This document shows positions 10,559-23,394 of a stretch of 64,000 nt of DNA, piece after piece. The notes beneath the pieces were generated by a model. That model worked only from the letters and a program-made list of their open reading frames with translations. It was not told the DNA's origin and did not search any database. This DNA comes from Zeugodacus cucurbitae. Its lineage: Eukaryota > Arthropoda > Insecta > Diptera > Tephritidae. The stretch is taken from contig NC_071668.1 of the NCBI RefSeq assembly GCF_028554725.1, positions 47,597,732 to 47,661,731 of the forward strand. Reading direction: 5' to 3'. A program made the position numbers and the translations under genes. Within the stretch, counting starts at the first letter, position 1. The number at the start of each line of letters is the position of its first letter.

Positions 10559-12553
10559 TTATTGTTGAGAAATGCCCTCCATTTCTAAGGCTCGGAAAAT
10601 CTTAGAAATCGAGTAAATAAAGGCAGCGGTGCGTAAATCATTGCAGAGACCGAATTCATTGGCCACAATCTTAATGCCTGCCCCCGCAGTTTCCATAACT
10701 GTTTGTAGTCCTGCGTCTACAATATCCGCCTCCTTCGTACAGTCTCTTATGAGCTTTAACTTTTTGTTTGGCTTGAACTTATCCTAAATAAATAAATTAA
10801 AAAAATTCATATTAACAAATTAACTTATTTGCACGGTGGTCAAAGTTCACTTACCTCGCACTCATTCATGGAGTTAAAGATCTCGTTGATTATGGCTTTC
10901 TCGCGTTTAACATTCATTTTGCCATAAGATACATGATTGATATTCTTTAAGTACTCAAAGTAGGATACCGTTACACCGCCAGCATTGCAAAACAAATCCG
11001 GTATAATGAGTACATTCTTTTTACGTAATATTTCATCGGCAGCTGGCGTCGAAGGACCATTAGCGCCTTCTAAAATCATCTTGGCTTGTACACTGTTAGC
11101 ATTTTCGACAGTGAGAACCTTTTGCGTAGAGCAAGGCATTAGTATATCGCATTTTTCACCCAACAAACTGCCCTCTTTTTCGGTGGCTTTGGTATAGCCC
11201 TTGATTGATTTATTATTTTTTGCATAATACTCCATTAAGTCCTAAGTATATGAAGAAAATTAAAAAAATATTATCATGGAGATATTTATTTTCAATACGC
11301 CACATACCTTTGGATCAATGCCATTCTCATTTACTAGAGACACGTCAAATTCTTGAACACCGATCAGTTTGGCACCGGCTTCCACTACAAAAACGGATGC
11401 ATGGGAACCGACATTGCCAAACCCTTGTACGATCACGGTTTTATCTTTCCAACCAGTCTTCCAGCCTAATAAATCCATCCAATCTTTATCCATAATAAAA
11501 CATTCAGCCGCCTTAAATAGACCACGTCCCGTGGCGGCGGTGCGACCATTTATACCGCCTATTTCTACTGGCTTACCAGTCGTGATGGCCAATGCATCTA
11601 CATCGTTATAGCCTAGAAGAACAATTTATTTGTCTATCAAGACGTTTTCTAATATTTCATAAAAAAAAATTACCAAAAGTTTTAATATATTGATCCACCA
11701 ACCAACTCATCTCGCGTTGGCTGGTATTCACATCTGGTGCCGGTACATCTATACCCGGACCTATCATATTGCGACGTAATAGCTCCATTGTATAGCGACG
11801 CGTAATTGTTTGCAATTCTTGTGCAGTATACTTCTTCGGGTCGATACGTATGCCACCCTTGGAACCACCAAACGGTACATTCACGCAAGCCGTCTTAAAC
11901 GCCATCAGATAAGCCAAAGCGCGTATCTCATCGGCGTCGACGTCCATGGCAAAACGTATGCCTACAAAAGAGGAACGGATATTATCAGTCAGTTATATAT
12001 ATCATGCTAGACATCAGCAGTTGAAGCATTGAAAAGGAAGAACATTTTCTTGAAACACACAACTACATGCATATATTCTAGAAAATTCGTTGAGAAATTT
12101 TTTGAATATACCAGCTTTTCTAGAAAAATAATAGCCAATAATATAATTGAACCCACCGCCTTTGAGTGGTAATCTGTGTCTAGTGTGGTGTGCGCGATAG
12201 CCGGTGATTAGCTCGTAATTGCCATCACTTCTTATTATAGGGAAGGTAACTTCCAATAGATTTGTAGTGCAGCCCATCAATTTAAGCATGGCGGAAACAC
12301 GTTGTTCACGCTGTTCCTTCTTCATGTAAGGATACTTTTCCAGCTCCTTTATCATCATCGGCTCCATTAGCTGAGCGGCCGAGTGATAATAATACTCAAC
12401 CATGTGTGCAAATGGTGGGTCTTTGTCTTTATTGATTTCTTCCAAATGCTTGGGCATCACGTGCTTTTCACGCGTAGCTCCAAGTCCGGTCCAGTTTAAA
12501 ACTGTCTTCGATAGTGAAGATCGTAAAAGTTTACCATTTAAAAGGAAGGACAT
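10559..12553 (-). CDS. GDH gene 4, intact, with a retroposon 263 bp upstream
   Basis: Exons 12553-12157, 11961-11674, 11612-11308, 11241-10855 and 10783-10559. Lys39, just after the presumed presequence, is changed to Glu. An RTE-like element starts at 12817, 263 bp upstream of the start codon. The proximal TATA-like region (about 12662-12704) is untouched, so the core promoter should survive while anything farther out is displaced by 3.3 kb. Intron 1 has the GATATTATCAG haplotype. Confidence 0.92.
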
Positions 12554-12838
12554 ATTGCCTTGCGATAATGCAATCCCAGTTATGATTTTTTTTGTGTGTT
12601 TTTGTAAGAAATTTTTTGCACTCACTTTTTCGGCAATTATTTTGGTATCCGCTGATTTTGTTGTATATTGTATATATACAATTGTATTACGAATATATAA
12701 ATATTCCACAATATTCAGTAAGAAAATATTTTTTGTTTATTTATTATTTGCGTCAGGTTTTTTTTTGTAATTATTTTCTTCGAGAACAAATTCAAATCGC
12801 TCCGTTCAACACAACTTCTTCTTCTTAACTGGCGTAGA

Positions 12839-12854
12839 AACCGCTTACGCGGTT
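12839..12854 (-). promoter_or_regulatory. Retroposon 3' hairpin with GNRA loop containing the stop codon
   Basis: On the element's coding strand the sequence folds as AACCGC-GUAA-GCGGUU, a perfect 6-bp stem capped by a GUAA tetraloop (GNRA type). The last three loop bases are the TAA stop codon of the long frame. It lies about 20 nt from the AAG tail, where an RNA structure recognised by the reverse transcriptase would be expected; that role is inference. Confidence 0.6.
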
Positions 12855-15811
12855 ATAGCCGAGTCCACAACAGTGCGCCACGCATCTCTCCTTTTGGCGG
12901 TTTGGCGCCAATTGGTAATACCAAGTGAAGACAGGTCCTTCTCCACCTGGTCCTTCCACCGGAGTGGAGGTCTCCCTCTTCCTCGGCTTCCACCAGCGGG
13001 TACTGCATCGAAAACTTTCAGAGCTGGGGCACTTTCATCCATTCGAACAACATGACCCAGCCAGCGTAGCCGCTGTCTTTTTATTCGCTGGACTATGTCT
13101 ATGTCGTCGAACAACACATACAGCTCATCATTCCATCTTCTGCGGTATTCGCCGTTGCCAATGTTTAAGGGACCGTAAATCTTCCGCAAAACCTTTCTCT
13201 CGAAAACTCCTAGTGCCGTCTCATCGGATGTTGACACCGTCCACGCTTCTGCACCATAAAGTAGGACGGGAATGATGAGGGACTTGTAGAGTTTAGTTTT
13301 TGTTCGTCGAGAGAGGACTTTACTTTTCAATTGCCTACTCAGTCCATAGTAGCACCTGTTGGCAAGAGTGATTCTGCGTTGGATTTCAAGGCTGACATTA
13401 TTATCGGTGTTAATGTTGGTTCCTAGGTATACGAAATTATCTACAACTTCAAAGTTATGACTGTCAACAGTGACGTGGGAGCCAAGACGCGAATGCGCTG
13501 ACTGTTTGTTTGATGACAGGAGATATTTCGTCTTGTCCTCGTTCACCACCAGACCCATTCGCTTCGCTTCCTTATCCAGGCGGGAAAAAGCAGAACTAAC
13601 GGCGCGGGTGTTGTTTCCGATGATATCAATATCATCGGCGTACGCCAGGAGCTGTACACTCTTGTAGAAGATTGTACCTTCTCTATTTAGCTCTGCAGCT
13701 CTTATAATTTTCTCCAGCATCAAGTTAAAGAAGTCGCACGATAGCGAGTCACCTTGTCTGAAACCTCGTTTGGTATCGAACGGCTCGGAGAGGTCCTTCC
13801 CGATCCTGACGGAGCTTTTGGTGTTGCTCAACGTCAACTTACACAGCCGTATTAGTTTTGCGGGGATACCAAATTCAGATATCGCGGCATAAAGGCAGCT
13901 CCTTTTCGTGCTGTCGAAAGCAGCTTTAAAGTCGACAAATAGATGGTGTGTGTCGATCCTTTTTTCACGGGTCTTCTCCAAGATTTGGCGCATGGTGAAT
14001 ATCTGGTCAGTTGTTGATTTTCCAGGTCTAAAGCCACACTGATAAGGTCCAATCAGTTTGTTGACGGTGGGCTTTAGTCTTTCACACAGTACGCTCGATA
14101 GAACCTTATAAGCGATGTTAAGGAGGCTTATCCCACGATAGTTGGCGCAGATTGTGGGGTCTCCCTTTTTGTGGATTGGGCAGAGTACACTGAGATTCCA
14201 ATCGTCGGGCATGCTTTCTTCCGACCATATTTCGCAAAGAAGCTGATGCATGCACCTTATCAGCTCTTCGCCGCCGTATTTGAATAGCTCGGCCGGCAAT
14301 CCATCGGCCCCCGCCGCCTTGTTGTTCTTCAAGCGGGTAATTGCTATTCTAATTTCTTCACGGTCGGGCAATGGAACATCTGTTCCATCGTCGTCGATTG
14401 GGGAATCGGGTTCGCCATCTCCTGGTGTTGTACTTTCACTGCCATTCAGCAGGCTGGAGAAGTGTTCCCTCCACAAACACAGTATACTCTGGTCATCAAC
14501 CACTAGATCACCGCTGGGGGTCCTACAGGAGTGTGCTCCGGTCTTGAAACCTTCAGTTAGTCGCCGGATCTTTTCGTAAAATTTTCGAGCATTACCCCTG
14601 TCGGCCAGCTTGTCAAGCTCTTCATACTCACGCATTTCTGCCTCTTTCTTTCTTTTTCTGCAAATGCGTCTCGCTTCCCTCTTCAGCTCTCGGTATCTTT
14701 CCCATCCCGCTCGTGTTGCTGTCGATCGCAACATTGCGAGGTAGGCAGTCTGTTTTCTCTCCACTGCGAGACGACAATCCTCATCATACCAGCTGTTTTT
14801 TTGGCTTTTCCGAAAGCCAATGGTTTCGGTTGCAGCTGTACGTAAGGAGTTTGATATGCCGTCCCACAGCTCCCTTATACCGAGATGCTGATGAGTGCTC
14901 TCAGAGAGCAGGAGTGCAAGTCGAGTAGAAAATCGTTCGGCTGTCGGTTGTGATTGCAGCTTCTCGATGTCGAACCTTCCTTGTGTTTGTTGACGTGTGC
15001 GCTTTTCTACACAGAGGCGGGTGCGTATCTTAGCTGCTACAAGATAGTGGTCCGAGTCGATGTTGGGACCACGAAGCGTACGCACATCAAAAACACTGGA
15101 GACATGTCGTCCATCTATCACAACATGATCGATCTGGTTGCGAGTGATTCGATCCGGGGACAGCCAAGTAGCTTAATGGATTTTCTTATGCTGGAATCTA
15201 GTGCTACAGATGACCATATTTCGGGCCCCGGCGAAGTCGATCAGCCTCAGACCGTTTGGTGATGTTTCGTCATGGAGGCTGAATTTTCCGACTGTTGTGC
15301 CAAAGACACCTTCTTTACCCACCCTAGCGTTGAAATCGCCAAGCACGATTTTGACATCGTGGCGGGGGCAGCGCTCATAGGTACGTTCTAGGCGCTCATA
15401 GAAGGTATCTTTGATCACTTCGCCTTTCTCTTCCGTCGGGGCGTGGGCGCAAATAAGCGATATGTTGAAGAACCTCGCTTTGATGCGGATTGTGGCTAGA
15501 CGTTCATCCACCGGAGTGAATGCCAGGACTCGACGACGGAGTCTCTCTCCCACCACGAATCCCACACCGAATTTGCGCTCCTTTATATGGCCGCTGTAGT
15601 AGATGTCACAAGGACCCACCTTCTTCCGTCCTTGTCCCGTCCATCGCATTTCTTGGATTGCGCTGATGCCAGCCTTTACTCTTACGAGGACATCAACCAG
15701 CTGGGCAGAGGCACCTTCCCAATTAAGGGTCCGGACATTCCAGGTGCATGCCCTTAAATCATAGTCCTTTATACGTTTGCCGTGGTCGTCATCAAAAGGG
15801 GGGTTTCTCAT
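12845..15811 (-). pseudogene. Retroposon endonuclease/reverse transcriptase, broken by one in-frame stop
   Basis: One frame of 989 codons runs from the ATG at 15811 to the final stop at 12845-12847, but codon 213 is TAA (15173-15175). The first part has the APE-type endonuclease motifs: TWNVRTL, a catalytic-type Glu in IQEMRW, and GDFNARVG. The endonuclease SDH motif lies just after the stop, so the break falls inside that domain. The reverse transcriptase follows with [32 protein letters not shown] and the YADD active site (about codons 724-727). An RLRWLGHVVRM stretch lies near the C-terminus. No frameshifts were seen. The closest family is RTE, inferred from layout and motifs rather than a search. 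Confidence 0.9.
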
Positions 15812-17027
15812 CCGAGGCCTGTGTTTCTTATTCACTGGTTATTCGTTTTTATGCGGTGGGTCCCAAGCCCTACGCACAACCGCATAAGCGGGATTCGCCT
15901 TCTCACTTTAGCTCGCTTCCAGACGGATGTCTGTTGGCTACCCAGAGGATACTTGGTCTAAGACCGGAAGTTGTGAGCTGCTTGAGCCACATGTAAAAGA
16001 ATCGTTCCTGGCCACTCCCAAGTGAATGACAGTCAGAAACTTTCCTCACTTAGGTGAACTTCTACATATGACTCCATCCTCCACAACTGTTGACACAACT
16101 GTTCTTATGAAAATCTCAATATCAACTGAACTGAGAAAAATAAATTTGACAATATTGACTGTTTATGTTTTGAAGTTTTGATTTTTTCTGTTGAAAATAT
16201 GTTAATGTTAATGTTTTTTTAATGTTAATTATTTTATTCTGGCAAAAATTTTGGATTTTGGGGATCGTAAAATATGACGAATAATGCATAATAACCCCTA
16301 CCCACTTACTACGCTATTTTTGGTGCATTTGGTGGATGGATTTTTGGTACCATTCACCACTTTTTTGGTGCATTTTGGTGCATTTGATGCATTGGCGCGT
16401 GGTGAAAAACCGATTTTTTCACGGCGCGCAAATGGGGTTATACAGGTCGTATGAGTACCATATTACCAAAAACAGAAAAACAGATATAAGGGTACCAAAA
16501 ACAGAGGTAAGTGGGTAGGGGTTTTGTTTTTTAATTGTAAAACTGTTGCTGTCAAGAAGCCATTTTGTTTGTGTTTGTGTAAAGAAATATTTATTTAAAA
16601 ATTGAAGAAAAATATACAAAAGGATATTACACTTTCGATCTTATAAATATATAAATGTAAAATGTGTAAAAATAAACAATCGCCTAGCGACTTCAGACGC
16701 ATTCTGCAATTATTGCTGAGAAATGCCCTCCAATTCTAATGCTCGGAAAATCTTCGAAATCGAGTAAATAAAGGCGGCGGTGCGTAAATCATTGTAGTGG
16801 TGAATGCCACCAAAATTGGCGTAGTAAGTGGGTAGGGGTTTTTTTTTTTTAATTGTTAAACTGTTGCTGTCAAGAAGCCATTCTGTTTGTGTTTTTGTAA
16901 AGAAATATTTATTTAAAAATTTAAGAAAAATATACAAAAGGATATTACACTTTGGATCTTATAAATATATAAATGTAAAATTTGTAAAAATAAATAATCG
17001 CCAAGCGACTTCAGACGCATTCTGTAA

Positions 17028-19022
17028 TTATTGTTGAGAAATGCCCTCCATTTCTAAGGCTCGGAAAATCTTAGAAATCGAGTAAATAAAGGCAGCGGTG
17101 CGTAAATCATTGCAGAGACCGAATTCATTGGCCACAATCTTAATGCCTGCCCCCGCAGTTTCCATAACTGTTTGTAGTCCTGCGTCTACAATATCCGCCT
17201 CCTTCGTACAGTCTCTTATGAGCTTTAACTTTTTGTTTGGCTTGAACTTATCCTAAATAAATAAATTAAAAAAATTCATATTAACAAATTAACTTATTTG
17301 CACGGTGGTCAAAGTTCACTTACCTCGCACTCATTCATGGAGTTAAAGATCTCGTTGATTATGGCTTTCTCGCGTTTAACATTCATTTTGCCATAAGATA
17401 CATGATTGATATTCTTTAAGTACTCAAAGTAGGATACCGTTACACCGCCAGCATTGCAAAACAAATCCGGTATAATGAGTACATTCTTTTTACGTAATAT
17501 TTCATCGGCAGCTGGCGTCGAAGGACCATTAGCGCCTTCTAAAATCATCTTGGCTTGTACACTGTTAGCATTTTCGACAGTGAGAACCTTTTGCGTAGAG
17601 CAAGGCATTAGTATATCGCATTTTTCACCCAACAAACTGCCCTCTTTTTCGGTGGCTTTGGTATAGCCCTTGATTGATTTATTATTTTTTGCATAATACT
17701 CCATTAAGTCCTAAGTATATGAAGAAAATTAAAAAAATATTATCATGGAGATATTTATTTTCAATACGCCACATACCTTTGGATCAATGCCATTCTCATT
17801 TACTAGAGACACGTCAAATTCTTGAACACCGATCAGTTTGGCACCGGCTTCCACTACAAAAACGGATGCATGGGAACCGACATTGCCAAACCCTTGTACG
17901 ATCACGGTTTTATCTTTCCAACCAGTCTTCCAGCCTAATAAATCCATCCAATCTTTATCCATAATAAAACATTCAGCCGCCTTAAATAGACCACGTCCCG
18001 TGGCGGCGGTGCGACCATTTATACCGCCTATTTCTACTGGCTTACCAGTCGTGATGGCCAATGCATCTACATCGTTATAGCCTAGAAGAACAATTTATTT
18101 GTCTATCAAGACGTTTTCTAATATTTCATAAAAAAAAATTACCAAAAGTTTTAATATATTGATCCACCAACCAACTCATCTCGCGTTGGCTGGTATTCAC
18201 ATCTGGTGCCGGTACATCTATACCCGGACCTATCATATTGCGACGTAATAGCTCCATTGTATAGCGACGCGTAATTGTTTGCAATTCTTGTGCAGTATAC
18301 TTCTTCGGGTCGATACGTATGCCACCCTTGGAACCACCAAACGGTACATTCACGCAAGCCGTCTTAAACGCCATCAGATAAGCCAAAGCGCGTATCTCAT
18401 CGGCGTCGACGTCCATGGCAAAACGTATGCCTACAAAAGAGGAACGGATATTATCAGTCAGTTATATATATCATGCTAGACATCAGCAGTTGAAGCATTG
18501 AAAAGGAAGAACATTTTCTTGAAACACACAACTACATGCATATATTCTAGAAAATTCGTTGAGAAATTTTTTGAATATACCAGCTTTTCTAGAAAAATAA
18601 TAGCCAATAATATAATTGAACCCACCGCCTTTGAGTGGTAATCTGTGTCTAGTGTGGTGTGCGCGATAGCCGGTGATTAGCTCGTAATTGCCATCACTTC
18701 TTATTATAGGGAAGGTAACTTCCAATAGATTTGTAGTGCAGCCCATCAATTTAAGCATGGCGGAAACACGTTGTTCACGCTGTTCCTTCTTCATGTAAGG
18801 ATACTTTTCCAGCTCCTTTATCATCATCGGCTCCATTAGCTGAGCGGCCGAGTGATAATAATACTCAACCATGTGTGCAAATGGTGGGTCTTTGTCTTTA
18901 TTGATTTTTTCCAAATGCTTGGGCATCACGTGCTTTTCACGCGTAGCTCCAAGTCCGGTCCAGTTTAAAACTGTCTTCGATAGTGAAGATCGTAAAAGTT
19001 TACCATTTAAAAGGAAGGACAT
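17028..19022 (-). CDS. GDH gene 5, intact
   Basis: Exons 19022-18626, 18430-18143, 18081-17777, 17710-17324 and 17252-17028. The protein matches gene 1 at every residue compared. It is the first unit to the right of the retroposon, which lies beyond its 3' end. Confidence 0.92.
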
Positions 19023-20210
19023 ATTGCCTTGCGATAATGCAATCCCAGTTATGATTTTTTTTGTGTGTTTTTGTAAGAAATTTTTTGCACTCACTTTTTC
19101 GGCAATTATTTTGGTATCCGCTGATTTTGTTGTATATTGTATATATACAATTGTATTACGAATATATAAATATTCCACAATATTCAGTAAGAAAATATTT
19201 TTTGTTTATTTATTATTTGCGTCAGGTTTTTTTTTGTAATTATTTTCTTCGAGAACAAATTCAAATCGCTCCGTTCAACACAACTGTTCTTATGAAAATC
19301 TCAATATCAACTGAACTGAGAAAAATAAATTTGACAATATTGACTGTTTATGTTTTGAAGTTTTGATTTTTTCTGTTGAAAATATGTTAATGTTAATGTT
19401 TTTTTAATGTTAATTATTTTATTCTGGCAAAAATTTTGGATTTTGGGGATCGTAAAAAATGACGAATAATGCATAATAACCCCTACCCACTTACTACGCT
19501 ATTTTTGGTGCATTTGGTGGATGGATTTTTGGTACCATTCACCACTTTTTTGGTGCATTTTGGTGCATTTGATGCATTGGCGCGTGGTGAAAAACCGATT
19601 TTTTCACGGCGCGCAAATGGGGTTATACAGGTCGTATGAGTACCATATTACCAAAAACAGAAAAACAGATATAAGGGTACCAAAAACAGAGGTAAGTGGG
19701 TAGGGGTTTTGTTTTTTAATTGTAAAACTGTTGCTGTCAAGAAGCCATTTTGTTTGTGTTTGTGTAAAGAAATATTTATTTAAAAATTGAAGAAAAATAT
19801 ACAAAAGGATATTACACTTTCGATCTTATAAATATATAAATGTAAAATGTGTAAAAATAAACAATCGCCTAGCGACTTCAGACGCATTCTGCAATTATTG
19901 CTAGAAATGCCCTCCAATTCTAATGCTCGGAAAATCTTCGAAATCGAGTAAATAAAGGCGGCGGTGCGTAAATCATTGCAGTGGTGAATGCCACCAAAAT
20001 TGGCGTAGTAAGTGGGTAGGGGTTTTTTTTTTTAATTGTTAAACTGTTGCTGTCAAGAAGCCATTCTGTTTGTGTTTTTGTAAAGAAATATTTATTTAAA
20101 AATTTAAGAAAAATATACAAAAGGATATTACACTTTGGATCTTATAAATATATAAATGTAAAATTTGTAAAAATAAATAATCGCCAAGCGACTTCAGACG
20201 CATTCTGTAA
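19023..20210. other. Spacer between genes 5 and 6
   Basis: Same layout, pseudo-exon at 19895-19981. One base is missing (TTGCTAGAAAT), which shifts the frame of the fragment; this has no functional meaning because the fragment is already non-coding. Confidence 0.85.
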
Positions 20211-22205
20211 TTATTGTTGAGAAATGCCCTCCATTTCTAAGGCTCGGAAAATCTTAGAAATCGAGTAAATAAAGGCAGCGGTGCGTAAATCATTGCAGAG
20301 ACCGAATTCATTGGCCACAATCTTAATGCCTGCCCCCGCAGTTTCCATAACTGTTTGTAGTCCTGCGTCTACAATATCCGCCTCCTTCGTACAGTCTCTT
20401 ATGAGCTTTAACTTTTTGTTTGGCTTGAACTTATCCTAAATAAATAAATTAAAAAAATTCATATTAACAAATTAACTTATTTGCACGGTGGTCAAAGTTC
20501 ACTTACCTCGCACTCATTCATGGAGTTAAAGATCTCGTTGATTATGGCTTTCTCGCGTTTAACATTCATTTTGCCATAAGATACATGATTGATATTCTTT
20601 AAGTACTCAAAGTAGGATACCGTTACACCGCCAGCATTGCAAAACAAATCCGGTATAATGAGTACATTCTTTTTACGTAATATTTCATCGGCAGCTGGCG
20701 TCGAAGGACCATTAGCGCCTTCTAAAATCATCTTGGCTTGTACACTGTTAGCATTTTCGACAGTGAGAACCTTTTGCGTAGAGCAAGGCATTAGTATATC
20801 GCATTTTTCACCCAACAAACTGCCCTCTTTTTCGGTGGCTTTGGTATAGCCCTTGATTGATTTATTATTTTTTGCATAATACTCCATTAAGTCCTAAGTA
20901 TATGAAGAAAATTAAAAAAATATTATCATGGAGATATTTATTTTCAATACGCCACATACCTTTGGATCAATGCCATTCTCATTTACTAGAGACACGTCAA
21001 ATTCTTGAACACCGATCAGTTTGGCACCGGCTTCCACTACAAAAACGGATGCATGGGAACCGACATTGCCAAACCCTTGTACGATCACGGTTTTATCTTT
21101 CCAACCAGTCTTCCAGCCTAATAAATCCATCCAATCTTTATCCATAATAAAACATTCAGCCGCCTTAAATAGACCACGTCCCGTGGCGGCGGTGCGACCA
21201 TTTATACCGCCTATTTCTACTGGCTTACCAGTCGTGATGGCCAATGCATCTACATCGTTATAGCCTAGAAGAACAATTTATTTGTCTATCAAGACGTTTT
21301 CTAATATTTCATAAAAAAAAATTACCAAAAGTTTTAATATATTGATCCACCAACCAACTCATCTCGCGTTGGCTGGTATTCACATCTGGTGCCGGTACAT
21401 CTATACCCGGACATATCATATTGCGACGTAATAGCTCCATTGTATAGCGACGCGTAATTGTTAGCAATTCTTGTGCAGTATACTTCTTCGGGTCGATACG
21501 TATGCCACCCTTGGAACCACCAAACGGTACATTCACGCAAGCCGTCTTAAACGCCATCAGATAAGCCAAAGCGCGTATCTCATCGGCGTCGACGTCCATG
21601 GCAAAACGTATGCCTACAAAAGAGGAACGGATATTATCAGTCAGTTATATATATCATGCTAGACATCAGCAGTTGAAGCATTGAAAAGGAAGAACATTTT
21701 CTTGAAACACACAACTACATGCATATATTCTAGAAAATTCGTTGAGAATTTTTTTGAATATACCAGCTTTTCTAGAAAAATAATAGCCAATAATATAATT
21801 GAACCCACCGCCTTTGAGTGGTAATCTGTGTCTAGTGTGGTGTGCGCGATAGCCGGTGATTAGCTCGTAATTGCCATCACTTCTTATTATAGGGAAGGTA
21901 ACTTCCAATAGATTTGTAGTGCAGCCCATCAATTTAAGCATGGCGGAAACACGTTGTTCACGCTGTTCCTTCTTCATGTAAGGATACTTTTCCAGCTCCT
22001 TTATCATCATCGGCTCCATTAGCTGAGCGGCCGAGTGATAATAATACTCAACCATGTGTGCAAATGGTGGGTCTTTGTCTTTATTGATTTTTTCCAAATG
22101 CTTGGGCATCACGTGCTTTTCACGCGTAGCTCCAAGTCCGGTCCAGTTTAAAACTGTCTTCGATAGTGAAGATCGTAAAAGTTTACCATTTAAAAGGAAG
22201 GACAT
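20211..22205 (-). CDS. GDH gene 6, full length but with Gly200Cys in a conserved loop
   Basis: Exons 22205-21809, 21613-21326, 21264-20960, 20893-20507 and 20435-20211. The frame is open, but two private changes lie close together in exon 2: Gln183 to Leu, and Gly200 to Cys in the [10 protein letters not shown] loop that leads to Asp209. This loop is strongly conserved in GDHs, so activity of this copy is doubtful. A single A-to-T change inside intron 1 has no obvious effect. Confidence 0.9.
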
Positions 22206-23394
22206 ATTGCCTTGCGATAATGCAATCCCAGTTATGATTTTTTTTGTGTGTTTTTGTAAGAAATTTTTTGCACTCACTTTTTCGGCAATTATTTTGGTAT
22301 CCGCTGATTTTGTTGTATATTGTATATATACAATTGTATTACGAATATATAAATATTCCACAATATTCAGTAAGAAAATATTTTTTGTTTATTTATTATT
22401 TGCGTCAGGTTTTTTTTTGTAATTATTTTCTTCGAGAACTAATTCAAATCGCTCCGTTCAACACAACTGTTCTTATGAAAATCTCAATATCAACTGAACT
22501 GAGAAAAATAAATTTGACAATATTGACTGTTTATGTTTTGAAGTTTTGATTTTTTCTGTTGAAAATATGTTAATGTTAATGTTTTTTTAATGTTAATTAT
22601 TTTATTCTGGCAAAAATTTTGGATTTTGGGGATCGTAAAAAATGACGAATAATGCATAATAACCCCTACCCACTTACTACGCTATTTTTGGTGCATTTGG
22701 TGGATGGATTTTTGGTACCATTCACCACTTTTTTGGTGCATTTTGGTGCATTTGATGCATTGGCGCTTGGTGAAAAACCGATTTTTTCACGGCGCGCAAA
22801 TGGGGTTATACAGGTCGTATGAGTACCATATTACCAAAAACAGAAAAACAGATATAAGGGTACCAAAAACAGAGGTAAGTGGGTAGGGGTTTTGTTTTTT
22901 AATTGTAAAACTGTTGCTGTCAAGAAGCCATTTTGTTTGTGTTTGTGTAAAGAAATATTTATTTAAAAATTGAAGAAAAATATACAAAAGGATATTACAC
23001 TTTCGATCTTATAAATATATAAATGTAAAATGTGTAAAAATAAACAATCGCCTAGCGACTTCAGACGCATTCTGCAATTATTGCTGAGAAATGCCCTCCA
23101 ATTCTAATGCTCGGAAAATCTTCGAAATCGAGTAAATAAAGGCGGCGGTGCGTAAATCATTGCAGTGGTGAATGCCACCAAAATTGGCGTAGTAAGTGGG
23201 TAGGGGTTTTTTTTTTTAATTGTTAAACTGTTGCTGTCAAGAAGCCATTCTGTTTGTGTTTTTGTAAAGAAATATTTATTTAAAAATTTAAGAAAAATAT
23301 ACAAAAGGATATTACACTTTGGATCTTATAAATATATAAATGTAAAATTTGTAAAAATAAATAATCGCCAAGCGACTTCAGACGCATTCTGTAA
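22206..23394. other. Spacer between genes 6 and 7
   Basis: Same layout, pseudo-exon at 23078-23165. Private changes are GAGAACTAATTC near 22437 and GGCGCTTGG in the foldback hairpin near 22765, which weakens the stem. Confidence 0.85.

Larger units (their letters stand above)
12817..16092 (-). mobile_element. RTE-like non-LTR retrotransposon, about 3.28 kb, flanked by 8-bp target duplication
   Basis: The element lies on the minus strand, with its 5' end near 16092 and 3' end at 12817. ACACAACT is present on both sides (12809-12816 and 16093-16100) and once in the empty site of other units. It has one long endonuclease plus reverse transcriptase frame, a 5' leader of about 280 bp, a 3'UTR of under 30 nt and a short AAG-repeat tail. 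There is no poly(A) tail. This architecture is that of the RTE clade. The 5' end repeats an AACAGTTGTG stretch also found in the target, so the exact 5' border is uncertain by about 12 bp. Confidence 0.9.
12554..17027. other. Spacer between genes 4 and 5, split by a retroposon
   Basis: The spacer is interrupted after 12816 and resumes at 16093, with an RTE-like element between. The resumed part holds the foldback element and the pseudo-exon (16710-16797), whose first codon is altered (TGC to TAC). Confidence 0.88.

Noticed and set aside
12873..15599. Several plus-strand open frames inside the retroposon
   Set aside because: All lie opposite the reverse transcriptase and endonuclease frame and show no domain of their own.
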